The notes under the pieces are model-generated. The model did no database searches. It was not told the DNA's origin and saw only the letters and a program-made list of their open reading frames with translations. This document shows, one piece after another, positions 25,822-34,600 of a DNA stretch of 44,640 nucleotides (its first letter is position 1; each line of letters starts with the position of its first letter). Made by a program: the position numbers and the translations under genes. The stretch lies in the NCBI GenBank assembly GCA_937959115.1, contig CALGAW010000021.1, forward strand, positions 1-44,640, written 5' to 3'. Source of the DNA: an uncultured Saprospiraceae bacterium. Its GTDB lineage: Bacteria > Bacteroidota > Bacteroidia > Chitinophagales > Saprospiraceae.

Positions 25822-26229
25822 ATGAAAAAAGTTTTGAATTTCCAACCTGCTACAACCACCATTTTTGGAACGTTCAGAATTCTTATTTCCTATTGTTTAA
25901 AAAACACGTTCTTGTCTAAGAAATCTATCTCTTATGATTCTCCCTCTGGCAAACGATTGGTGTTTTGTTCCATTGTTCTGATATTCTTTATGAGCAATAA
26001 CCTTTCTGCTCAATCGAATCAGGATCGTAATAATTCTCCAGATATCCATTTTGAAAGTGAGTTGTCCTCCATTCCTATTCATACAGATGATCAAACTAGG
26101 ATGACGTATAACCCTACAATTGGAGTAATCGAAATTGTAACCGTTGATGGGGTGCAATTAATGAAAGTCAATGCAAATCCAATTGAAGAACCAATTGTGA
26201 ATTGGGAGCTAACTCCGCGGAAGCCATAG
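25822..26229 (+). CDS. Hypothetical protein with internal membrane/signal segment
   Basis: A 135-residue protein I do not recognise. A hydrophobic segment at about residues 46-60 (RLVFCSIVLIFFMSNNLSAQ) ends in a signal-peptidase-like SAQ site but is preceded by about 43 residues, so the real start may be downstream (no good ATG is available there), or it may be a signal anchor. The mature part is short (IHFESELSSIPIHTDDQTR, GVIEIVTVDGVQLMKV). No conserved motif is seen. Confidence 0.55.
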   Translation: MKKVLNFQPATTTIFGTFRILISYCLKNTFLSKKSISYDSPSGKRLVFCSIVLIFFMSNNLSAQSNQDRNNSPDIHFESELSSIPIHTDDQTRMTYNPTIGVIEIVTVDGVQLMKVNANPIEEPIVNWELTPRKP

Positions 26230-26511
26230 TTCCTCAACGTATTTGTTATTAGCTGCCTGAGTAGCTCGAGTTCGGAAATGTTTGTATTCGAGTAAGATTT
26301 CTTTGATAGAGAATATGTTCTTATTCGTTTCAAAGGGTTAGTTACGAATGCTTATTCTTACTATTGTGCATCTAAAGGATTCAACAAGATAATTCACATG
26401 TGAAGGGATGTGGTTTCAACTGTCTTTATTATCAGTATTTTACAATATGGGTTGAGTTTTAAGAAATGAAAGTTTTTTCTTAACTTTAGTATAATTAAAA
26501 TTACATTCGCT

Positions 26512-27969
26512 ATGCTTGATTCACGGTACCTTCTGTTATGTTTTAGTATGATCATAACATCTATTTTATATAGTCAAACTAAATCAGAACATGTAGATCA
26601 TGTCTTAGAGACAGTGCTTGATCATGTAGATCATGGTCATCATCATTCAGATGATTATCACCTTTGGGAACGGTACTTGAAACGTTCACACCCCAATGTG
26701 GCAGCTGTTAGTAGCTACTTTGAACTGGCGTCTGCAGAGTTTGGAGTGCCAGTTGAATTATTGAAAGTTATTGGCCAAATCGAAAATAACTGGACACAAG
26801 TTGGTCCTAGTATTGATCGAGGTTGGGGAACCATGCACCTAGTAGAAAATGATTACTGCAATACACTCCAAGGAGCTTCAGATTTACTAGGAGTTTCAAA
26901 ACAAACATTAAAAGATGATCTGTTTCAGAATATAAGGGGAGCAGCTGGAATGCTAGCAACGTTTGCTGGACCTAATAAGGCTTCTTTTACAAGGATTGAG
27001 GACTGGTTCGACGCTGCAAAACAATTTTCAGGATTGATAAGTGAAGAACTTCGGTATCAACAGGCTCAACGTTATTTTGAAACCCTAAAAAAGGGCATTA
27101 CTTCCACGACAATCTGGGGAGAAAAAGTAGTGATTAAGCCAATGCCTAAAATAGACATAAGTCATCACAAACCACCAACTTCAAGTAATCAAAAGGAGAC
27201 AGCTGACTACGGCCCAGCACTAGCAAATTTTACAAGTTGTGGCTTTACAAGCTTCAGGAACACCTCAATTGACACTTGGGTTAATCATTGGATCGGGGTT
27301 GGAACCTATGCAGGCGCAATCAGTTGGTTTAACAATTGTTCACAAAATGGGAATTCCAGTGCTCACTTTGTAATTCGAGCCTCAGATGGCCAAATCACTC
27401 AAGTCGTAAGAGTCGCACATACTGCTTGGCATGCAGGAGCCTCAGGATACAACAATAATCACCGTTCTATTGGTATAGAGCATGAAGCTACTACAACGAA
27501 TCCAGGCAATTGGAATGACCCTGATATGTTAGCAGCGTCCGGAACAATGGCCTGTCATTTTTCAAACGTGTATTCAATTCCTAAGACGTATTCCTTGCCT
27601 GGAGTACGTGGTCACAATGATATGCCTGGCACTAGCACTGCTTGTCCTGGAACGATTAACTGGACGACTTGGTGGAGCTATTTCAATGCTGCCTGCAATG
27701 GTTGTCCAAATAACCTTTCCTTAACGGGTACAATTGCAAATGGAACGTATACCGCTGGAGGGACAATTACAGCCACTGGAGTTGTAAATTCTGGCTCAAA
27801 TGTTTCTGCTAATGCAGGCAATGCGGTTGTTCTAAACCCGGGCTTTGATGGAAGACCAAGTTTTACGGCTGAAATCGGAGGGTGCAAAACTTCAAGTAAT
27901 ATTCCTCAAAAAAAGAACTCCCAATCGTCACCTTCTGTTGAAGTGCAACCGGCTAAAAAACCTGAGTAA
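26512..27969 (+). CDS. Secreted N-acetylmuramoyl-L-alanine amidase (amidase_2/PGRP type) with extra domains
   Basis: A 485-residue exported enzyme. After the signal (LLLCFSMIITSILYSQ) comes a His-rich stretch (residues 27-50, containing HGHHH). Residues about 62-195 form a helical domain reminiscent of lytic transglycosylase-like folds (FGVPVELLKVIGQIENNW). The amidase domain (about 235-395) has the zinc ligands H259 (WVNHWIGVG), H368 and C378 (GHNDMPGTSTACPG) and E323 in SIGIEHEA. It cleaves the bond between MurNAc and the stem peptide. The C-terminal part has a repeat-like beta motif (GTYTAGGTITATGVV, NAVVLNPGF) seen on secreted Bacteroidota proteins, but no type A or B sorting domain. Probably wall remodelling or lysis of other bacteria. 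Confidence 0.92.
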   Translation: MLDSRYLLLCFSMIITSILYSQTKSEHVDHVLETVLDHVDHGHHHSDDYHLWERYLKRSHPNVAAVSSYFELASAEFGVPVELLKVIGQIENNWTQVGPSIDRGWGTMHLVENDYCNTLQGASDLLGVSKQTLKDDLFQNIRGAAGMLATFAGPNKASFTRIEDWFDAAKQFSGLISEELRYQQAQRYFETLKKGITSTTIWGEKVVIKPMPKIDISHHKPPTSSNQKETADYGPALANFTSCGFTSFRNTSIDTWVNHWIGVGTYAGAISWFNNCSQNGNSSAHFVIRASDGQITQVVRVAHTAWHAGASGYNNNHRSIGIEHEATTTNPGNWNDPDMLAASGTMACHFSNVYSIPKTYSLPGVRGHNDMPGTSTACPGTINWTTWWSYFNAACNGCPNNLSLTGTIANGTYTAGGTITATGVVNSGSNVSANAGNAVVLNPGFDGRPSFTAEIGGCKTSSNIPQKKNSQSSPSVEVQPAKKPE

Positions 27970-28305
27970 CTCAATTGAAAGGTTGTCTCAGATCGCACTA
28001 CTAATGCAAAATGGTAACCTATTTAATCGTTAATGATAAAAGATTTAGTAGAAACAAGACGATCAATCCATGATACTATCTAAACACTACAATTAGAAAA
28101 TCTAAAAAGAATAGATAACGTTGAAGGAATCTACTCATCCAGTCTAATCAAATCATTACTAATCAGCAAAAAGACACAAAGGAAATTAACACTCAATAAT
28201 TTCCTAAACTTAAGAAATTGAATAAAATTACTTGCAAGCCTCAGGTGTTCGTCTTAGTTTAGCATTATAAAATTGATTTACTTTTTAGTAGAAATATAGG
28301 TATTA
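27970..28305. other. Intergenic region, 336 bp, no gene recognised
   Basis: AT-rich spacer between the amidase and the GNAT-like gene. No hairpin with a T-run and no clear promoter consensus were seen; a TACTTTTT box (28279-28286) is the closest -7-like match. Short frames here lack protein character. Confidence 0.45.
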
Positions 28306-29466
28306 ATGCAGGCAATAGAAATAAACAATTCTACCTTACAAAAAGAATTTTACGAGATTGAACGTCAGTTCAGGGAAGGAATGAAAAATTGGATTCCTCC
28401 TCTAGAAAAAGATATTCGCAACGTTTTTGATCCACAAAGAAATAAATATTTTAATAGAGGCAAATGTCAACAATGGATCTTTAAGGCGGAGAACCAAACA
28501 GTAGCAAGAGTTGCAGTTTTTATCCTAGATCAATCCTTTAAAGAAGGGAAAAATAAGATAGGCGGAATCGGCTTTTTTGATTGTATTGATGATCAAGAAA
28601 CAGCAGATTTTGTATTCGAAACGTGCAAAAAATGGTTGAAGGATCATGGAAGAAATGGAATGGATGGGCCTATCAATTTTGGTCAAAGACATGCTTGGTG
28701 GGGTTTGTTGGATATCGGACATGAACAAGCACCGAATTATCTTCAAAATCATCAACCAAAGTACTATAAAAAGCTGTTTGAGCAATACGGTTTTAAAGAA
28801 TACTTTAGACAAATTACCTTTGGAAGAAACGTAGAAGAAGCTTTACCAGAAATTGTACAATGGAAGGCAAAGCGCATTTTTAAAGAAGAAGGGTATTCGT
28901 TTAAACACATGAATTCTAAGAAGATTGACGATTTTATTACGGATTTTGAAATTATTTACAACGATGCTTGGAAACATTTTCCCGGTGCTCAGCCATTTAA
29001 AAAAGGAGAAGCGAAGCAGGAATTGATGAAAATAAAACCCGTCATGGATGAGGAATTGATTTGGTTTGGTTACCATAATGAAGAACCCGCTTGCTTCTTT
29101 ATTGCAATACCTGAGGTAAATCAGCTGTTTAAGCACATTGATGGAAAGATGACACTTTGGGGCAAATTGAAGTTGTTTTATCATATAAAAACAGGCTCCA
29201 ATAGAAAGATTTTGGGGTTACTCTTTGGAGTCCGTCCGAAATTTCAAAGAAAAGGATTGGAAGCAGCATTGATCTACGCTATGTCAGAAAAAGTTCAAGT
29301 AAAGAACAGAAAGTATGACACTATGGAGATGAACTGGATTGCTGATTACAACCCCAAAATGTTAAAGCTAATCAGTCAATTAGGATGCGATCGAGTAAAG
29401 GAACACATCACCTATCGCTACCTTTTTGATCCTACACAAGAGTTTGAGCGAGCGCCTATAATTTAA
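28306..29466 (+). CDS. GNAT-fold protein, YghO-like
   Basis: A 386-residue cytoplasmic protein. The central segment MDGPINFGQRHAWWGLLD (about 115-132) and the C-terminal part (LFGVRPKFQRKGLEAALIYA, about 305-324; EMNWIADYNPKMLKLISQLG) match GNAT-type acetyltransferase folds, the latter resembling the acetyl-CoA-binding loop. It most resembles the YghO-like group, whose substrates are not established. I cannot name an acceptor. Single gene with its own upstream region. Confidence 0.7.
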   Translation: MQAIEINNSTLQKEFYEIERQFREGMKNWIPPLEKDIRNVFDPQRNKYFNRGKCQQWIFKAENQTVARVAVFILDQSFKEGKNKIGGIGFFDCIDDQETADFVFETCKKWLKDHGRNGMDGPINFGQRHAWWGLLDIGHEQAPNYLQNHQPKYYKKLFEQYGFKEYFRQITFGRNVEEALPEIVQWKAKRIFKEEGYSFKHMNSKKIDDFITDFEIIYNDAWKHFPGAQPFKKGEAKQELMKIKPVMDEELIWFGYHNEEPACFFIAIPEVNQLFKHIDGKMTLWGKLKLFYHIKTGSNRKILGLLFGVRPKFQRKGLEAALIYAMSEKVQVKNRKYDTMEMNWIADYNPKMLKLISQLGCDRVKEHITYRYLFDPTQEFERAPII

Positions 29467-29570
29467 AGGATGGAAGAGGGAAGGCCGATGCTTGTTTTTA
29501 GTCAGTCTTTTAGCCTTGGGACCAACTAATATAAACATCCGCTATTAATGTTAAACCAACGTTTAGAAAT

Positions 29571-30152
29571 ATGGATATCCGAAAGTACTTAAAACAATTG
29601 TTTACTGCAACTGAGCAGAGTTCGGTATCCAACCCCGTGCACCATGAGCTGTTGAAGCGCTCTGATCAATACTTGTTAGAATATGAGACTTGGAAAAATA
29701 GTGCAAACAGAAAACAAATTACAGATTGGTTGATTGCCGAATTTTCAGTTTCCAAGTCAAACCCACAAACTCTTGATGAAGCAATTGATTTTATGGACAA
29801 TCCACATTCGAGAGGGTTTATAATCTATTACCGTAATGAGCATCCTGAGTCAGCCTATCTATTTTTGTTGGATTTTTTACAAGAAAAAATTCTTGATTTG
29901 GGTTACCGTAATTACATGTCAGATATTAAGTCCTTTACTAAAAAAGAAGATGTAGAAACTGTTCAGCGGCACTATTTAAAACCCAAACCAACCTTTGAAC
30001 CTCCTATAAATCAAGAATTTGGAAACGTAACCATTGAATTAGTGTTCAAAAATGAGAAAACAACCCTGCTTCGCCTTAGTGCAAATCCGTACTCAGACCG
30101 TTTGTATCAGCCACCAAAAGAATTCGCTCAACTCGTCTATAGTTTAAAATGA
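29571..30152 (+). CDS. Hypothetical protein
   Basis: A 193-residue cytoplasmic protein with no recognised family. It is charged and mixed helix/strand, with segments DEAIDFMDNPHSRGFIIYYR and ESAYLFLLDFLQEKILDLGY. No signal peptide, membrane segment or catalytic motif. It begins 105 nt after the GNAT-like gene on the same strand and may be co-transcribed, which is the only functional hint. Confidence 0.7.
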   Translation: MDIRKYLKQLFTATEQSSVSNPVHHELLKRSDQYLLEYETWKNSANRKQITDWLIAEFSVSKSNPQTLDEAIDFMDNPHSRGFIIYYRNEHPESAYLFLLDFLQEKILDLGYRNYMSDIKSFTKKEDVETVQRHYLKPKPTFEPPINQEFGNVTIELVFKNEKTTLLRLSANPYSDRLYQPPKEFAQLVYSLK

Positions 30153-30221
30153 AAATTTGATTAATAGGTATTATTTATATAGGAAGGTCAATATTTGTTG
30201 TGTCAACTTAACAATCATTCA

Positions 30222-30341
30222 ATGATCCATCGCCGTGAAAACGACAATAATCAGAACTCAGCAGCAGAGAGTGGAGATCCTTCCGTAATGGAACAAAGTT
30301 TCATGCCCCCTCAAAATGGAAGTCCTTTTGCTCGTTATTAA
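30222..30341 (+). CDS. Possible 39-codon small protein
   Basis: A frame starting MIHRRENDNNQNSAAESG and ending GSPFARY, polar and Pro/Gln/Asn-rich, with ATG and TAA in a gap between two genes. It starts 70 nt after the 193-residue gene. Composition looks disordered. It could be a small protein, a remnant of the N-terminus of a longer gene, or chance; no promoter of the standard form precedes it. Confidence 0.3.
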   Translation: MIHRRENDNNQNSAAESGDPSVMEQSFMPPQNGSPFARY

Positions 30342-30382
30342 CAATTAATCATTTCCTAGCTGGTTGGCCTAGGCAGATCACA

Positions 30383-31081
30383 TTATTTAATCATCTTTTT
30401 AAGTAGCAAATTTTCCTTGCCTCTGGACAGACTTCCATCACTTTTTTTCATGATATTCTCCGCTTCATAAAATTGAATCAATCTTTCTTTTTTAGGAATT
30501 GACGCATAGAATTTTTCAATTAGGTCAAGCAGTTTTTCTTGTCGTTCCTTTTCGATTACGTAGTAAAATTTGATAGAAAATGGATAGCTAATTCCACCAT
30601 ATTGAGTAAAAAATGCTGCTCGATCTAAATGCGCAATTTTTGATTTTTTAAACGTGAACCGCTGATTGAGGTAAGTCTCTAATCGTTTTATCGTCTCTTC
30701 ATCCTTAAAGGTCAACGTGTTTTCGTAGGCCTCAAAAGGTAGTTTCTTTCCAGCTGTTCTAGCATTTGTAAGCAAAAGTTGATTGACACATTCTAGGCAT
30801 TTCGGTACACAGTTAATTGCTTGATAGACTGCGCGGATCTTGGACTCAAATTCTACTTTGTTGGTTTCCGAGAATTGTCGAAGGGTGTTTTGATCCACCT
30901 TTGCCAGCTCTTCTACCTGATGTATTTCAAAACATTGATTGCAAATCACCGTCCCGATAAACGGAATTCGCTTCATCCCAGGAACTTTACCATCATCAAT
31001 TATTTTCCCATTATGCGCACAGAATTCCATAAATACTTGATTTCCATGCCTAGGACAAAACTTAATTGCTGTCAATCCCAT
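30383..31081 (-). CDS. Hypothetical protein with N-terminal zinc-binding-like cysteine cluster
   Basis: A 232-residue cytoplasmic protein, family not recognised. The N-terminus has KFCPRHGNQVFMEFCAHNG and later VICNQCFEIH, spaced as two Cys/His pairs that could bind zinc; CVPKCLECVN adds three more cysteines around residue 93. The remainder is helical and Lys/Glu-rich with no catalytic motif. Single gene. Zinc binding is inference from the Cys/His pattern. Confidence 0.65.
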   Translation of the reverse strand: MGLTAIKFCPRHGNQVFMEFCAHNGKIIDDGKVPGMKRIPFIGTVICNQCFEIHQVEELAKVDQNTLRQFSETNKVEFESKIRAVYQAINCVPKCLECVNQLLLTNARTAGKKLPFEAYENTLTFKDEETIKRLETYLNQRFTFKKSKIAHLDRAAFFTQYGGISYPFSIKFYYVIEKERQEKLLDLIEKFYASIPKKERLIQFYEAENIMKKSDGSLSRGKENLLLKKMIK

Positions 31082-31639
31082 TTTATTAATTTTATATCAG
31101 AGGAATAAGTTAGTTGAGTAATTAATACAAAAATACCTATCCGTTTACAACAATCCAAAGATCTATTATTTGTAAATGAATTGCAGTTTTTCCCCGTTAT
31201 CAATCAAACATGCAATTTGCTTTTATAAACTAAGAACTATTCAATCAAAATGACAAAGGATAACATAAATTAAATTCTGATAAAAAGCGCACTACATATA
31301 GAATTCAAATTGATTAGTATTGAAATGTAATGCATAAGTATAATATTATGACCCATTTACGTGGGACGTGATTGCTTGATAAATTAGGTTTTTTTAATCA
31401 TTATTACTGAAATTCATCAATTTCCATTTACAGACAATTCGCTTCTGAACGTCAAATCGTCAATTTTTTACTATCAATAAATGACGTATTTAAAGAAATT
31501 TATAGTTAATAATCCCTAGTGATCAACATAGAACATCGTACTTGTTTTTCACATCTTTTTTTTAAGAAATAAATGATTGTCCATACCAAACTTCGTACAT
31601 GGTCTTGCGTAGACTGTTCTTAAGAATAATATAAGAACA
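31082..31639. other. 558-bp divergent intergenic region before the giant gene
   Basis: AT-rich, between the minus-strand hypothetical gene and the giant gene. It holds a hairpin touching the giant gene's ATG (listed separately), a short direct repeat ACGTGGGACGTG (31359-31370) and several T-runs. I found no full TTTG-N19-TAnnTTTG promoter; TAGGTTTT (31385-31392) is a weak -7-like match. No gene is supported. Confidence 0.5.
31615..31639 (+). promoter_or_regulatory. Inverted repeat directly abutting the giant gene's start codon
   Basis: TGTTCTTA (31615-31622) and TAAGAACA (31632-31639) form a perfect 8-bp stem with a 9-nt loop ending at the base before ATG 31640. As RNA it would place a hairpin at the initiation site; as DNA it could be an operator. 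Either way it is positioned to affect expression of a very large protein. Confidence 0.5.
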
Positions 31640-34600
31640 ATGAAGAACCAAAAAGTAAATGATTCGAGGTCAATTTGTAACACGGTAAGCCAATATCTGA
31701 AGGTATTGACTTTCTTGTTTGTTATCACTTCAAGCAATACGATTTTAGCACAATGCCCGTCGATATTCATAGATGACATGAATGGCGTACCTGGATATCC
31801 AGCAATTGACGACATCAGTGTATGCGGTATCCCGGATACGATCACCTATTACTTACTAAACAGCTCAGGGCAGGAACTCTACAATTCTCAGATCACCCTG
31901 CATGTTCCAGATGGAATGGAGTTCTCAGGCACCTATACGTTCTTAGATCCTAACTACCCAGTAAATCCGGGTAACTGGTCTGACCTTCAAAATCCAGTGT
32001 TTGTCATGCCTAAATTTGGTACAGATTCTGTCCAGATTATTTCGTTTCTAGTAACTGCTACTTGCGATATCTATGACTTACCGAGTACAGCAAAACTAGA
32101 ATTTGATTTAACATTTGATTATATCTACAATGATCCAGTTGCAGGATTGCTTGCTTGCACCGCCGCAAATTATGGTATACTTGATTACATGCCCTATGTG
32201 AAAACACCAACTCTTGCAATCACAAGCGTATACCGACCTAATGTCACGCTCACAAGCAATAATGAGCTCTGTAGCCGAATCAGAGTTCAGCAAACGGGAA
32301 TCGGAGCTTCAATTGCTAACTTTGACTTTAAGATTACTGGATTACACCTAGCACCAGATTTCGAAATTACTAGTTTCTACATCGGCAGCAATCAAATTCC
32401 CTATACCTATAATGCGAATACAGATGTCCTCGACGCTGAGATCACCTCATCTCTTATCCCTGGCGGAGGCTTAGAGGAAGATGATTTTGTAGATATTTGG
32501 ATTTGCTATAGAGCACTCAGAGAATGCGAAACCACAAAAGACAATTTCTCCCTATTGTATGAAGCATCATTTGGCTGTGGAGAAACCAAACCATGTACCG
32601 ACCCTGCTTTTAGTATTGGCTCCTTGAAGTTTAGGCCTAACTTTGGAGCAACGCCAATTGTAAATGTTTCTACGATTCAACTCCCAGATATCTGTGGAGA
32701 TAATGCCATATTCGAAATCGAACTGAACAGTGCTCAATCAGATCCGTCCCTAGGCGTTTTCAATAATCTGGAACTAGGATTTCAAATCTGTGAATCTGAT
32801 GCCTTCGATGCGGTAGATGTTAAGATCAATGGCGCATCGATCAACCCCGCATGGTATTATTATCAGAATTTCGACTTTACTGTAAATACCACGCTGTTCA
32901 CCTCAGATCCAGATGGACCTGGAGGGTTAGATGATACGGATGGAGATGGATTTTATGATGATCTTCCTGGTGGAGAAACACTTAGAATGGAAATTCACGC
33001 AGCAATTAAATGTCAGAACCCTACACAAATCAGTGGATGTGCTGCAATCGACTGTACATTTGAACAAGCAACTATTAGGGGAGAAAGGCATTGTAATACG
33101 CCTTTTCAGATCTTACCTAAAATTGTTCCGGCACCTGTTTTTTCCTATGGTGCAGTTTCCGTTTCTATGGATGAAGGAAATATCGGGACAACCACTAGTC
33201 CTGTTGATGGTTATGACTTTGGCTTGGGAAATACTGGAACCAATACAGTCGATGTTGAATTTTGCTACGAATTTGGTTCGGATGGTGTAGGGGAATGTAC
33301 CAATGGGAAATCCTACTTTGAAATGGAAGTCAGTGGCGAACCTCGTGTAACCATGGACTTCGAAATAGATCCAACCTCTGTTACCTTTGATGGAAATCCA
33401 GTACCCGCTTCCAATATCAGCTCCTTTTATACCGATCCAACAAATTCCAAGAAAGTAATTCGTATTGATGCAGGAAGTAACGACTTGGGGCGAGACTTAT
33501 GCTACAATATGACCTTTGAAATGGACTCATGTCTTTGTTACTCCCGTCGATTCTTTTCTGGTAATGCCAGAGTCGTCGAAGAGTGTTTTGACTGTGCACC
33601 AACGTGTACAATCGTAAGAGCTTGTTACTCAACGTTGTTTGCTTCTCATAGAAATTGTTCTTGTTCAGGTTGTTTGTTTACCAGAGAAACTGTGGAGGCC
33701 AGAAGAACACAATACGGTTTTGCTGATCGCGCCATGACAATTCCATTAGATCATACTACTGCAGACCCAGCAGATAAATCGAAGTTCTTACCATGTGATT
33801 CCATTTATCTCCACAATGAGTTCGTAATAGCAAATAAAGACGAATTGGAAAAAGCAGATTACATGATTTTTCAAGTGTATTTCCAAGCAATCACTGGGCA
33901 TTCCTACAATCCAGGATTAGAACTATGGCCTGACTTTACCCATGCCCATATGGAGGAGTTTTCCTTTGAAAAAGCCTCTGCACCAGGTGTCCGGGTGCCA
34001 ATTGATTTTTCTAGTATTGATTGTGTTTCTGACAATGCTGCTTATATAAGATCGTCTAAAAACGGTCTGGATTCCTATGGATTTAATCATCTATATTTAA
34101 CACAACCAACAGGTGACTACACCTATAACTCAGCAAGAGATATCTTTGATAATTCCAGAGTTCAAATTTTTATCCTTGATCGAGAACGAAGATTTGCAAA
34201 TGGCGGCCCCAACCTAAAAGGGGAATGTATGACACATCTCTTTCAAACACAAATGGGAGGAATTGAAAATGGTGATAAATTCCACATCATCTTTAAAGCC
34301 CCAATGAATAAAAACGCCTATCGAATCGACAATGCAGATATTGCTGCAAAACCGAAAGAAACATTGTTGATGCATTCCTGGTTAAGTGCCTACGAATACC
34401 TTGGTGGCCAAAACAACTACCTTGGCGGTGCGTGTGGGCCTACATTTCCGGTAGAAACCTATTGCCCTAAACCACTAGAGGTAATTACTGAATATAACAT
34501 CAATGATTGCAAGGCTTCCGTAGATCATACATTCAAACTTACTGAAAATACTCCTTCAGATTGGTATGTAAATGAGTATAGACCGTACTACGATTTTGAT

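Noticed and set aside
30222-30341. Idea that the 39-codon frame is the N-terminal signal of a contractile-injection (eCIS) cargo protein
   Set aside because: The resemblance is only in general polar composition, and no injection-system gene or longer cargo frame is nearby.
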